From CAVTOO01 sp963736355 (GTDB lineage Bacteria > Pseudomonadota > Alphaproteobacteria > Rhizobiales > Xanthobacteraceae): DNA of 64,000 nt. A program made the position numbers and the translations under genes. The notes under the pieces were generated by a model. That model was not told where the DNA came from. It made no database searches and saw nothing but the letters and a program-made list of their open reading frames with translations. Shown here piece by piece: positions 21,307 through 30,941 of the stretch. The stretch is taken from contig CAVTOO010000002.1 of the NCBI GenBank assembly GCA_963736355.1, forward strand, positions 186,001 to 250,000, in the 5' to 3' direction. The stretch's first letter is position 1; each line of letters begins with the position of its first letter.

Positions 21307-22039
21307 ATGACATCGCGCAAACGCGCGGATCTCCTCCTGGTCGAGCGCGGACTGTTCGAAAGCCGCGCCAAGGCGCAGGATGCCATCGTGGCCGGACGCG
21401 TGACCGCCGACGGCAAGACCGTGCGCAAGCCGGCCGACGAAATCGCAACAACAGCTGCGCTTGAAGCATCTCCCGCGCATCCATGGGTGTCGCGCGGCGG
21501 CGTGAAACTCGCGGCGGCGCTCGATCATCTCGCCATCCCTGTCTCGGATCGCGTTTGTCTCGACATCGGCGCCTCGACCGGCGGGTTCACCGATGTGCTT
21601 CTGGATCGCGGCGCACGGCATGTTTACGCGGTCGATGTCGGGCGCGGCCAGCTGCATGGCAAGCTCCACGGCCATCCGCGCATCACGTCGTGGGAGGCAA
21701 CCGATATCCGCAAATTCGACGCGGCGTCGATGCCGGAGCGCCCGAGCCTCATCGTCATCGATGTCAGCTTCATCTCGCTCAAGCATGTCCTGCCGGCGGC
21801 GCTGACCCTTGCCGCCCCGACAGTCGACACTCGTCGCGCTGATCAAGCCGCAGTTCGAGGCGCCGCGCGAGGCCATCAAGAAGGGCTTCGTGCGCGACGA
21901 GGCCGTGCATCAGTCGGTCTGCGATGACATCGTGAATTTCGCGACTGGACTTGGCCTGACGATTCTGGGCTTGCTGCCCTCACCCATCACCGGCGGTGAT
22001 GGCAACCGCGAATTTCTTATTGGGCTGAAACATGGTTGA
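21307..22039 (+). CDS. tlyA: TlyA family rRNA methyltransferase / hemolysin, one frameshift
   Basis: TlyA-type protein: an N-terminal S4 RNA-binding domain (RADLLLVERGLFESRAKAQD) followed by an FtsJ-like methyltransferase domain (CLDIGASTGGFTDVLLDRGA, VIDVSFISLKHVLPA). The family 2'-O-methylates rRNA in actinobacteria; the substrate here is inferred. The frame changes at about 21820 (a +1 insertion before QSTLVALIKPQFEA). Corrected length is 243 residues. It starts four bases after dxs, and its stop overlaps the next start by eight bases, which suggests a coupled operon. Confidence 0.92.
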
Positions 22040-23276
22040 GCGGCTGACCATCGACCATGTCGGCCATCGCGGCGACGGCGTTGCCGTAATCGACGGCGCC
22101 AATGTCTATGTGCCCTACACGCTCGCGGGCGAAACGGTTGAAGTCGAGGCGGTCACGGGTCATCCCGATCGCCGCAATCTGATCGCCGTCGAACAGCCAA
22201 GCCTTGAGCGTATCGAACCGTTCTGCGCTCATTTCGGCGTCTGCGGCGGCTGCATGACCCAGCACTGGCAGGAGACGCCCTATCGCGCGTGGAAACGCGA
22301 TCTGGTTGTCGGCGCCCTGCGCAACGCCGGCCTTGCGGCGGAGGTCGGCGATCTTGTCGACGCGCATGGCGAAGGCCGGCGGCGCGCGGTGTTTCATGCG
22401 CGGCGCGGCGGGCATGACATTCTTCAGGTCGGTTTCGCGGCGCTGGCGGCGCATCGCATCGTTCCCATCGACCACTGTCCGATCCTTGCGCCGTCGATGA
22501 AAGGCGCCCTTGAGGCAGCCTGGGCGGTTGCCGAGCAGCTCAAGGCGACCGAGAAGCCGCTCGACCTGCACGTCACCGCCACCGACAGCGGATTGGATAT
22601 CGACGTGCGCGGCTCCGGCGCACTGACATCTGCAACCATGACCACCTTGTCGCGCGTCGCCACCGAGCATCGCCTGGCGCGCCTGACCCGCCATGGCGAA
22701 CTGGTCGTGCTGCGCACACCGCCGACGCTGCAAATGGGCAAGGCAACCGTCACCTTGCCGCCGGGTTCGTTTCTCCAGGCGACCGCCGAAGGTGAGACCA
22801 AGCTTGCCGAACACGTGTCGGCGCTCTGCGCCAAGTCACGCAACATCGCAGATCTGTTCTGCGGCGTCGGGCCGTTTGCGCTGCGGCTCGCGGCATCGGC
22901 AAAAATTGCGGCCTTTGACAGTGACGCGCCGGCTGTCGCGGCTCTACAAAAAGCAGTGTCGCTCACGCGCGGACTAAAGCCGATTGTTGCGCAGGCGCGC
23001 GATCTGTTCCGCCGCCCGTTGATGCCTTTTGAACTGAACGATTTCGACGCCGTGGTGTTCGACCCACCGCGTCAGGGCGCGGAGGCGCAAACGCGCCAGC
23101 TGGCAGAAAGTCGCGTCCCGCTCATCGTCGCGGTGTCGTGCAATCCATCCACATTTGCGCGCGATGCGCGCATCCTGATCGATGGCGGCTACCGGATCGA
23201 CAGCATCACGCCCGTCGACCAATTCAAATACACCGCCCATGTCGAGCTGGTGGCGCGTTTCGTACGCTCGAAATAA
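22032..23276 (+). CDS. RlmD/TrmA-like class I SAM-dependent RNA methyltransferase
   Basis: 414-residue RNA uracil-C5 methyltransferase of the RumA/TrmA family. An N-terminal TRAM-like domain (LTIDHVGHRGDGVAVIDGAN) is followed by the Fe-S cysteines (FGVCGGCMTQHW and the preceding Cys in PFCAHFG). The SAM site is ADLFCGVGPFALRLA. FDPPRQGAEAQTR is followed by the catalytic-Cys motif VAVSCNPSTFARD. Whether it modifies 23S rRNA or tRNA cannot be decided. It overlaps tlyA by eight bases. Confidence 0.92.
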   Translation: MVERLTIDHVGHRGDGVAVIDGANVYVPYTLAGETVEVEAVTGHPDRRNLIAVEQPSLERIEPFCAHFGVCGGCMTQHWQETPYRAWKRDLVVGALRNAGLAAEVGDLVDAHGEGRRRAVFHARRGGHDILQVGFAALAAHRIVPIDHCPILAPSMKGALEAAWAVAEQLKATEKPLDLHVTATDSGLDIDVRGSGALTSATMTTLSRVATEHRLARLTRHGELVVLRTPPTLQMGKATVTLPPGSFLQATAEGETKLAEHVSALCAKSRNIADLFCGVGPFALRLAASAKIAAFDSDAPAVAALQKAVSLTRGLKPIVAQARDLFRRPLMPFELNDFDAVVFDPPRQGAEAQTRQLAESRVPLIVAVSCNPSTFARDARILIDGGYRIDSITPVDQFKYTAHVELVARFVRSK

Positions 23277-23290
23277 CTGCGCCGGGCCCT

Positions 23291-23345
23291 ATAGCGTTTT
23301 CAAGCGAGGTGGGTACCGGCTCGCGTGAAGAAAACGCGTCAGGAT
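23291..23345. repeat. Dispersed repeat, family B (second copy)
   Basis: ATAGCGTTTTCAAGCGAGGT ... CGCGTGAAGAAAACGCGTC, a close relative of the copy at 17690-17746. The ends GCGTTTTC/GAAAACGC pair. It lies between convergent genes and could form a bidirectional terminator. Confidence 0.75.
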
Positions 23346-23382
23346 AAGGAGCTGGAGCCCGGCGCACTGTCTTGGCGAAAAA

Positions 23383-24204
23383 TTACGCGACTTCGAGCAG
23401 AATTTCGACCAGCCGCTCCGGCATATCGACCATCACGTCATGGCCGCAGGGCACTTCATAGGCCTTCCAGGTCGGCATGGAGGTCTTCACGCGCTGATAA
23501 TTCGCCTCGAAGCCCGCATGATTCCAGCCCTTGGCGCGGATGAACGTCTTCTTGGCGATCTTCTCGCGCCCGCCATTCGCCTTGGTCTCGTCGATCAGCG
23601 TCTGGATCGGATGAAGCGTGCACAGCGAGTTGACCCATTCGCGGTCCTTCGGATCGGCCACCATGAACTGCTCGGCGGTCTGCGGCTTGGTGCCGAGGAT
23701 GCCGTCGGCCTTGGCCTTGGCGATGGCATCGCGCGAGGCCTGAGACGCCGTTTTCAACGCGCTATCGCCGACATCCGGAAGAAACGCGTCGAGGAAGACA
23801 ATCGAGGAGATCAGCGGGCTTATTTCCTCGGCGACATCATTGACGACAAATCCGCCGAGCGAATGTCCGACCAGCACGAAGTCCTTCAGCCGCTCCCATT
23901 TCACCAGATTGACAACATCGGCAACGTGCGTCGCGGTGCTGATATCCTTGTTGAGCAGATGGGAGCGTTCACCGAGACCCGTCAGCGTCGGCGCGAAAGC
24001 CTTGTGGCCTTTGCGTTCAAGAAGGTCGGTCACGCGCCGCCAGCACCAGCCGCCATGCCAGCCGCCATGAACCAGAACGAAGGTTTTCGGCGCGCTCTGC
24101 GCCTGCACCATCGGTGCCGCGACAGCCAGCGCGGCGCCGGCAGCCGCCGCCGTCATGAGATTGCGGCGCGACGGCGCAGCTCCGTTCAGTTTGGTTTTAG
24201 TCAT
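23383..24204 (-). CDS. Tat-exported alpha/beta hydrolase
   Basis: 273-residue esterase-like alpha/beta hydrolase. The N-terminus has a twin-arginine signal (SRRNLM followed by TAAAAGAALAVAAPMVQAQ), so it is exported folded. The oxyanion motif FVLVHGGWHGGWCW, the nucleophile elbow LVGHSLGGFV and the C-terminal His motif VPCGHDVMVDMPE are present. The acid residue is probably Asp in VFLDAFLPD or nearby. The substrate is unknown. It is divergent from a type-B carboxylesterase across a 462-base region, suggesting shared control. Confidence 0.88.
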   Translation of the reverse strand: MTKTKLNGAAPSRRNLMTAAAAGAALAVAAPMVQAQSAPKTFVLVHGGWHGGWCWRRVTDLLERKGHKAFAPTLTGLGERSHLLNKDISTATHVADVVNLVKWERLKDFVLVGHSLGGFVVNDVAEEISPLISSIVFLDAFLPDVGDSALKTASQASRDAIAKAKADGILGTKPQTAEQFMVADPKDREWVNSLCTLHPIQTLIDETKANGGREKIAKKTFIRAKGWNHAGFEANYQRVKTSMPTWKAYEVPCGHDVMVDMPERLVEILLEVA

Positions 24205-24666
24205 GGCGTTCTCCCTTTTTTGTAAGCAGGTCGTGTTGTTGCTGCAGTATAAGCTTTGCGCGGCGATTCCTTAAATCGACTTGTCGCGCGTATGGTCATT
24301 CTCGAATGACGTTCTTCAACCATACAAAATGCGAAATCAGATATGCCTTGATCTGACGAGTGCGATCTTTCAACGTTTGTCCGTTGCACGACAGTCAAAG
24401 ATGCAGGAAGCTGGAGAATTGAAATCGTGCGGTGCGCAACCGTCCGTGACTTCGCAGGCGCACACAAAGACAGCACGGGTGACCTAGGCCGACGGCAACG
24501 CACACACACCAAATGGTGAACTCCTGATTTCGATGATCGAAATCCGCGGATAATCGCCAAACCCGTTCGACTTTTCGCTTAGGTTGGCACATTCAAGATC
24601 GGGGCCGGTGACGATTGTCACACGGAACACCGAACGTCGGGATGAAATGAAACGAGGAGGACTTAG
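24205..24666. promoter_or_regulatory. Divergent control region with inverted repeat
   Basis: 462 bases between two divergent esterase genes, AT-richer than its surroundings. A perfect inverted repeat GTCATT-CTCG-AATGAC lies at 24295-24310, a plausible operator for a dimeric regulator. An AACGAGGAG ribosome site immediately precedes the downstream ATG at 24667. No convincing gene is seen; the open frames here lack recognisable features. Confidence 0.4.
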
Positions 24667-26253
24667 ATGAGTTGGCTTGGAAAATCGGCCCTGCTGCTGA
24701 CAGCCTTTGCGCTGTCGCAGGCGACGCCTGCAAAGGCGGAAGACCTTTTCGCGAATATCAAGTCAGGCAAGCCCGAAACGGTGAAGATCAGCGATGGCTC
24801 ACTGAAGGGTTATTCGGCAAACGGCACCACCGCGTTCCTCGGCATCCCTTTCGCTGCGCCGCCGGTCGGCGATCTGCGCTGGAAGCCGCCGGCAGCCCCT
24901 GCCAAGTGGACTGGCGTGCGTGACGCCGGCTCGTTCGGCAAAGCCTGCGTGCAAACGAATACGTTCGGCGTGATGGCCGTGCGCAGCACCAACGAGGATT
25001 GCCTCTATCTCAACGTGTTCACGCCGGCCAAGAAAGCCGGCAAGCTGCGCCCGGTGATGGTGTGGATTCACGGCGGTGGTCTCCTTAACGGCCGCACCGA
25101 CGACTACGATCCGCGCAAACTCGTGACCGATGGCGATCTGGTCGTTGTCTCCACGACCTATCGGATGAACGTTTTCGGCTACATGGCGCACCCGGCGCTC
25201 GACAAGGAAGGCCACCCGTTCGGCAATTACGGCACGCTCGACCAGCAGGCCGCGCTGAAGTGGGTTCAGGCGAACATCAAGACGTTCGGCGGCGATCCGA
25301 ACAACGTGACGGTGTTCGGCGAATCCGCCGGCGGCATCGCCATCATGTTCAACCTTGTCTCACCGGGCGCGAAAGGCCTGTTCCACAAGGCCATCCTGCA
25401 AAGCGGCGTCTCGGCCGCGGCACAGACTCCGCTTCCGGCGGCCGAAAAGATCGGCGAGGATTTCGCCACCGCGATGGGCTGCGCCGACCAGACCGCGGCC
25501 TGCATGCGCTCCAAGTCCGTGGATGAAATCATCGAGAAGGCCGGCCGCTTCCTCAATGGCGCAGTCCGCGCCGTCGACGGCACCGTGCTGCCCGACCAGA
25601 TGCAGAAGCTGATGGCCGAAGGCAAATACCACAAGGTTCCCATTCTGATCGGCAACAACCAGAACGAATGGAACTGGTTCACCAGCCTCACCGAACTCGC
25701 CAACAAGAAGCCGATGGCGACCGAGGACTATGAGAAGACTCTGCTCGCCACCTTCGGTCCCGAGCGTGGACCCAAGGTCGTGGCGCAGTATCCGGTGGCG
25801 AGCCAGCCGTCGCCGAGCGAGACCTTCTCGCACGCGCTGACCTCGTGGGGATTCGTTTGCCCCTCGCGGCGCGTGATGCGCTCGGCCGACAAGAACGGCT
25901 CGCCGCTCTATGTCTATGAGTTCATGGACACGAAGGCGCCGCAGTATTTCCCGCCGGTGTCGTACCCCTACGGTGCGGCGCACACGCTGGAAATCCAGTA
26001 CGTGTTCCCGGGTTATCACGGTGCCGCGGGCGTGAAGAAGCCGCTCAGCGCCGAGCAGCAGAAGCTGTCAAATGCGATGGTCAAGTACTGGACCAACTTC
26101 GCGCGTACCGGTAACCCGAACGGCAAGGGTGTCCCGAACTGGCCGCGCTGGACGACTGCGAAATCGCAGACGCAGATTCTCAACACGCCCGCGATCAAGA
26201 CCGCCGTGGATTCTGGCATCGATCGCAAGTGCGAGTTCTGGGACACGCTCTGA
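24667..26253 (+). CDS. Type-B carboxylesterase, exported
   Basis: 528-residue carboxylesterase/para-nitrobenzyl esterase family protein. A signal peptide (ALLLTAFALSQATPAKA) is followed by the hydrolase domain: NEDCLYLNVFTP and the oxyanion motif VMVWIHGGGLLNG. The Ser nucleophile sits in TVFGESAGGIAIMF, Glu in NNQNEWNWF and His in YGAAHTLEIQYVF, so the triad is complete. Two paired Cys-rich stretches (DCLY...; CADQTAACM) suggest disulfides. A strong terminator follows at 26280. Confidence 0.93.
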   Translation: MSWLGKSALLLTAFALSQATPAKAEDLFANIKSGKPETVKISDGSLKGYSANGTTAFLGIPFAAPPVGDLRWKPPAAPAKWTGVRDAGSFGKACVQTNTFGVMAVRSTNEDCLYLNVFTPAKKAGKLRPVMVWIHGGGLLNGRTDDYDPRKLVTDGDLVVVSTTYRMNVFGYMAHPALDKEGHPFGNYGTLDQQAALKWVQANIKTFGGDPNNVTVFGESAGGIAIMFNLVSPGAKGLFHKAILQSGVSAAAQTPLPAAEKIGEDFATAMGCADQTAACMRSKSVDEIIEKAGRFLNGAVRAVDGTVLPDQMQKLMAEGKYHKVPILIGNNQNEWNWFTSLTELANKKPMATEDYEKTLLATFGPERGPKVVAQYPVASQPSPSETFSHALTSWGFVCPSRRVMRSADKNGSPLYVYEFMDTKAPQYFPPVSYPYGAAHTLEIQYVFPGYHGAAGVKKPLSAEQQKLSNAMVKYWTNFARTGNPNGKGVPNWPRWTTAKSQTQILNTPAIKTAVDSGIDRKCEFWDTL

Positions 26254-26279
26254 TCGAAACATCATTGCTACAAACGACG

Positions 26280-26306
26280 AAGGCCGGGAGCGATCCCGGC
26301 CTTCTG
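26280..26306. terminator. Rho-independent terminator hairpin
   Basis: Perfect nine-base stem AAGGCCGGG / CCCGGCCTT with a six-base loop, followed by CTGCTTTT. It lies 27 bases after the carboxylesterase stop and before the convergent DUF1194 gene, so it may serve both. Confidence 0.85.
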
Positions 26307-26364
26307 CTTTTGGTCTTGCTGTTTATGTTGACGACCTGTGATGTCGCGCCTGTGGGGACCGAAC

Positions 26365-27198
26365 TTAGCGGCCCCAGCGCTGCTGCCATAACTCTTCGCC
26401 AGCGGTGCATGAGATGCGCGGCTTCTTGTCCTGCACCGGAACGATCCGCGGCGCGAGATCGGCGACTTCCATTACCAGCTTGGTGCGGATGGCTTCCTGG
26501 AACTGCGACTTGCTCTTGATCGCGATGACGAAGGAGCCCGGCCCGCCGATGACGCAATCCTCGTAATAGTAGTCGAGCTTCTCGATATCCATCGTCGAGT
26601 AATTGGTCTGTTTCACCATCACAGGCAGGCCGTTGATGATGATGCCCTTGGCGACGGCTTCATCGCGCGCGACAGTGACGATGGCGCCGTTGTTGTTCAC
26701 GCCGTCGCCGGACACGTCGATGACGCGGCGGATGCCGCGATTGGTATTGATGTCGAACAGGCCGACGCCGAAGGAGATCGCGCCCGAGATCGAAGTGCGC
26801 GAAGCACGGCGGATCGGCGCCTTGCGGATTTCAGCGGCAACCGAATCGGCGGTTTCAGGTCCGTCGATGACGCGCCATGGCACGATGACTTTCTGATCGA
26901 ACGCAGACGCCCACTCGAAATAGGTGACCGACACCTTGCCGTGCGGACCGTTGCGCAGCGCCTTCATGAAATCGGGCGAAGTGATCGCCGCCGCATAGCC
27001 TTCGCGCTGGATCTCGAGTTCCTCGATGTCCATCGAGTAGGACACGTCGACGGCAAGAACGAGTTCGACGTCGACGGTCGGGTCGACCCTCGCCTGCGCG
27101 AGCATCGTTGGCCCACCCGGCGCGGCGATGACAGCCACATCGCCGCCAATGACGAACCCCGCGGCCAGGGCCATTCCGATCGAGGCATACCAGCGCAT
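26365..27198 (-). CDS. DUF1194 von Willebrand A-type secreted protein
   Basis: About 277 residues from ATG 27198, which has GGAGGAG upstream; an earlier in-frame start is less likely. A signal peptide (MALAAGFVIGGDVAVIAAP) is followed by a VWA domain with a metal-ion site (VLAVDVSYSMDIEELEIQ) and VIDVSGDGVNNNGA. The family is described only as DUF1194; protein binding is inferred from the VWA fold. The C-terminus holds conserved Cys residues (DCVIGG; RISCTAGEELW). Single gene. Confidence 0.9.
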   Translation of the reverse strand: MRWYASIGMALAAGFVIGGDVAVIAAPGGPTMLAQARVDPTVDVELVLAVDVSYSMDIEELEIQREGYAAAITSPDFMKALRNGPHGKVSVTYFEWASAFDQKVIVPWRVIDGPETADSVAAEIRKAPIRRASRTSISGAISFGVGLFDINTNRGIRRVIDVSGDGVNNNGAIVTVARDEAVAKGIIINGLPVMVKQTNYSTMDIEKLDYYYEDCVIGGPGSFVIAIKSKSQFQEAIRTKLVMEVADLAPRIVPVQDKKPRISCTAGEELWQQRWGR

Positions 27199-27352
27199 TG
27201 CGGCTCCTCCGACGTGTGACAGCATGCTGACACGCGTCGGGAGCCGGGGAAAGCACCATTCCACCGACGATCACATCACTTTGAAACGCCGAATGTTTCA
27301 GGTCTGCTGGTCGCGAGTTGGCAACTAAGCGGCGGGCCTGCGCCAGCGCGAA

Positions 27353-28441
27353 TCAGCTGCCGGTCTGGCCGCGATGGCGCAAAAGGTGATCGGCCAGCAC
27401 GCAGGCGACCATCGCTTCGCCCACCGGCACCGCGCGAATGCCGACGCAGGGGTCGTGGCGGCCCTTGGTCATCACGTCCGTATCGTGGCCCTGACGGTCG
27501 ATGCTGCGGCGGGTGGTGAGGATCGAGGATGTCGGTTTGACCGCGAAGCGTGCGACGACGGGTTGTCCTGTCGAGATGCCGCCGAGAATGCCGCCTGCAT
27601 TGTTCGACAGAAATGTCGGGCCGCTATTGCCGTGGCGAATCTCGTCGGCGTTCTGTTCGCCCGTCAATTCGGCCGCTTCAAATCCCGCGCCGATTTCGAC
27701 GCCCTTGACCGCATTGATGCTCATCAGCGCCGCCGCCAGCTCGGCATCGAGCTTCGCGTAAATGGGAGCGCCCCAGCCTGCCGGCACGCCTTCGGCGACG
27801 ACTTCCAGCACCGCACCGATCGAGGATCCGCTTTTGCGGATGCCGTCGAGATAGGTCTCGAAGAATTTCGCCTTCTCGGCGTCGGGACAGAAGAACGGAT
27901 TGCGGCCAACCTCGTCCCAATCCCATTTCGCACGGTCGATCTTGTGCGGGCCCATCTGCACCAGCGCGCCGCGCACGGTGACATTGCCGATAATCTTGCG
28001 CGCAACTGCACCTGCAGCAACGCGCATTGCAGTCTCGCGCGCGGACGAGCGCCCGCCGCCGCGAAAATCGCGCAGGCCGTATTTTGCTTCGTATGTGAAG
28101 TCCGCATGCCCCGGACGAAACGTGTTCTTGATCTCGGAGTAATCCTTCGAGCGCTGATCTTCGTTGTCGATCATCAGCGCGATCGGCGTGCCGGTCGTGA
28201 CTTGAACGCCGGTGTCGGGATGATCCATCACGCCGGAAATAATGCGCACCGTATCGGGCTCGCGGCGCTGCGTGGTGAAGCGCGACTGTCCCGGGCGGCG
28301 GCGATCGAGATCGCGCTGGATATCTTCGGCGGTCAGCGGAATTTGCGGCGGGCAGCCGTCGACAACGCAGCCGATCGCAACCCCGTGGCTTTCGCCAAAG
28401 GTGGTGACGCGGAACATGTGGCCGAAGGTGTTGAAGGACAT
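27353..28441 (-). CDS. aroC: Chorismate synthase
   Basis: Last step of the shikimate pathway: EPSP to chorismate using reduced FMN. 362 residues, intact. All three family signatures are seen: GESHGVAIGCVVDGCPP near the N-terminus, DFRGGGRSSARETAMRVAAG near 120-140, and the C-terminal stretch RFAVKPTSSI followed by RHDPCVGIRAVPVGEAM. A histidine phosphatase gene lies 77 bases downstream on the same strand's template (its 5' end further up), not obviously in the same transcript. Confidence 0.97.
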   Translation of the reverse strand: MSFNTFGHMFRVTTFGESHGVAIGCVVDGCPPQIPLTAEDIQRDLDRRRPGQSRFTTQRREPDTVRIISGVMDHPDTGVQVTTGTPIALMIDNEDQRSKDYSEIKNTFRPGHADFTYEAKYGLRDFRGGGRSSARETAMRVAAGAVARKIIGNVTVRGALVQMGPHKIDRAKWDWDEVGRNPFFCPDAEKAKFFETYLDGIRKSGSSIGAVLEVVAEGVPAGWGAPIYAKLDAELAAALMSINAVKGVEIGAGFEAAELTGEQNADEIRHGNSGPTFLSNNAGGILGGISTGQPVVARFAVKPTSSILTTRRSIDRQGHDTDVMTKGRHDPCVGIRAVPVGEAMVACVLADHLLRHRGQTGS

Positions 28442-28518
28442 CGCTGCCGATCAGAAAAATGGGTGTTTGTGGGTGTCTTGGTAACGTGCGCGACCTGACG
28501 GGTCAAATCGCCAAGACC

Positions 28519-29120
28519 CTAGCCGAACTTCTCTAACCCATTGTTACCAAAGACATAAACGACGCCCTGGTCGATTCGCGTGTCGGAGGCTTCCTGCGCA
28601 TCCAAATGACCGAGCGTGACCATCAGCGCGCGCATGGTGCCGCCATGCGCCACGACGACCGTGTCGGCGGCCAAGCGCGCCGTACCAGACCCCGAGCCGG
28701 TCGGCCACTTCGGCGTAGCTTTCGCCCGACGGCGCGGCCGTCGCCCATTTGTCCTGGAGCCGCAGCGCATAATGCGCCGGATTGTGCGCTTCCATCTCCG
28801 GGAAGGTCATGCCTTCCCAATCGCCATAGGCGATCTCGCGCAATTGGTCCTCGATGCGATAGCCCTCGCGCCGGCAGACCGAGCTGGGCGCGCAGCAGAT
28901 CCATGGTGTGGCGGGCGCGGCCGAGCGGGCTCGAGACATAGTCGAGCCGAGCCGCCTCATGCCCGTTTTGCTTCAGGAGACGGGCCAGAATCGTCCCCGC
29001 CGCCGCCGCCTGACCCATGCCCTTGTCGTTGAGCGGGATATCACGCGAACCCTGAACGCGGCCCTCGGCGTTCCAGGCGGTCTCGCCGTGACGGATGTAA
29101 TAGAGAAGCGGTCGGGGCAT
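28519..29120 (-). CDS. Histidine phosphatase family protein, two frameshifts
   Basis: Phosphoglycerate-mutase-like phosphatase, 199 residues after correction. The N-terminal catalytic motif LLYYIRHGETAWN carries the phospho-accepting His, followed by SSPLGRARHTMDLL. DQLREIAYGDWEGMTFPEME and VVVAHGGTMRALMV carry the second catalytic His. Frame changes near 28872 and 28677 are both +1 insertions. The substrate cannot be read from the sequence. It lies upstream of aroC in the same orientation. Confidence 0.88.
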
Positions 29121-29297
29121 GTCGCGCGCGGAATCTGTGAAATCAAGCCCATGGAATGCGGGCGATCGTGGCGGGTGTCAACCGGCGAAAGCCAGCAGAT
29201 GATGCCCGCTTTTTCCGCATCATGAAGACAGGGGATATGGATTCCGGACAGCCGCTTCGCGACTTCCGGAATGACAACCAAGTTTGAATGACGGTGT

Positions 29298-30687
29298 TTA
29301 GAGCTTCGCCGCGACTTCGGCGGTTGTGGCGGGCGTCGACCACATCGGAATCTCGCTGCCGTCGCCCCAATTGCGCGGGCGATAGAAGGTATGCGCGCCG
29401 ACCCGGTAGAGCTTGCGCATCTCGCGCACCCAGGACGGGCGCACATAATAGGCATGATAGTGGGTGGACTTGCCGACTTCCGGCAACCACAGCCGGCCGT
29501 CGAGCGTTTCGCGTGCGATCTTTTTGGCGCGCTCCCACTGCTCCTGCTCGGTGACGACATCGCGGATGCCGTCGCAGGCGAAGGTGAACTGGCAGGCCAG
29601 ATGCCGGTGGGAATTCTGATAGACGACGCCGCAGACCGTGTCCGGATAGAAGCCGGAGAAGGTGCGGTTCATCACGACTTGCGCCACCGCGATCTGGCCG
29701 CGGACGTTCTCGCTGCGCGCTTCGAAATAGACGGCGTTGGCGAGGCAGCGTTCCTGCTTGTCGCGCGCCTTGCCGAGAAGGCTGAGCCGTTCGGCCGGGC
29801 TCTTCGGGTGTTTGGCCTCATCCGTGACGAGGCCCTTGCCGGCAATCGTTTCGCCGGGTTTCGCGGGCAATGCCGCGAGCGTCGCATTGGCTTTGGCATC
29901 GGGCGTGGTCATGCCGGGCACGACAACGATGGGCGCTTCACCCGGCGCCCAGCGCTCGAGCGACGACGACGGCGATGTCACGCCGCCGAGCGAGGAGTAG
30001 CCGAAGAACAGCCGCGCGGTGCGCACGTTGAAGCCGTCGATATCGGGCTGCGGCAAGCCGGTGTCGCCCCCCGTCGCCAGTTCCTGCAATTCCTGCAGCG
30101 GCGAGCCGGATGTCGGCGCCTCATAGTGCGGCAGCGGTTCGGATTTCAGCGCGGCTTCAAGCTCGGGATCGAGCGGCGAGGCCAGCTGCGACTGCGCCAC
30201 GACCTCGTTTTTCGGATTCACCGAGGCGACGGATTGCTCCACGGGCTGCTCCGGCGCGAGATCGGAGGTCTGCTTGTCGTCCTGTACCGGCGGCAGCGGC
30301 AGACGGTCGCCCTTCGAATTCCCGATTGACGACCGGGAAGACGATTTTCTGGCGCGTCACGGTCGCTTCATCGCGTGCGATGGAGCCGGTCACGTCGACA
30401 TCGCGGGTGGAAACGCTCGCCAGTTGAAGCGTCGGCGGCAGCGGCATCGCGGTCCCGATCGGACGGACGAACGCGAACGTCGCGGCGTGAATGGTGCCGA
30501 AGGTCGAGGCCATGCGCTGCTTCTGCCAGCGCTCGGTGACACCGGGCTGACGCACGAGCAGGCTGGCAATATCCTGATAGGCGATGGACGCCGGGAACAG
30601 CGTGAACATCGCCAACGTCGCGCCGAACACACGCATACGCAGAGAGACGAACGGACGGCGACGCCGGCGATGCTTTGATACGCTCAC
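29298..30687 (-). CDS. SleB-like cell wall hydrolase, one frameshift
   Basis: Peptidoglycan hydrolase of the Hydrolase_2 (SleB/CwlJ) family, about 462 residues after correction. A GTG start at 30687 gives a basic N-terminus, then a membrane or signal helix (FGATLAMFTLFPASIAY). A long Pro/Ala/Ser linker follows and the C-terminal catalytic domain contains CLANAVYFEARSENVRGQ with the catalytic Glu, then VAQVVMNRTFSG and STHYHAYYVRPSW. The frame changes near 30319 (a +1 insertion in AATT), joining VVNRE to SKGDRLPLPPVQDDKQ. The domain normally cuts cortex in spores. In proteobacteria it is an envelope remodelling enzyme. Confidence 0.88.
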
Positions 30688-30941
30688 GCTACGCTACTCA
30701 TTCTCCGACGCGCTGTCTTGACGCGACCGGTACGCACTCACACGCAACACAACCAATTCCCGATGCGCAAAACCCCACGCAATTCGAGAGGTTTGTTTGA
30801 TAGCTCGTTAGGGTTTAGAGGCAGTTAATCGCGTGCGACTTCGCGGCCACAGCCAAGCGAATGAGTCACGCGAGCAGCATGCGCGTGGAAGCAGAGTAAA
30901 GAGGGAGTAAAGGAACCGGGACGATCTGTGCCGCGATGGCA

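Noticed and set aside
24201..24560. 119-codon minus-strand open frame upstream of the Tat hydrolase
   Set aside because: Low-complexity Arg/Ser/Thr-rich translation, no ribosome site. It lies in an AT-richer control region.
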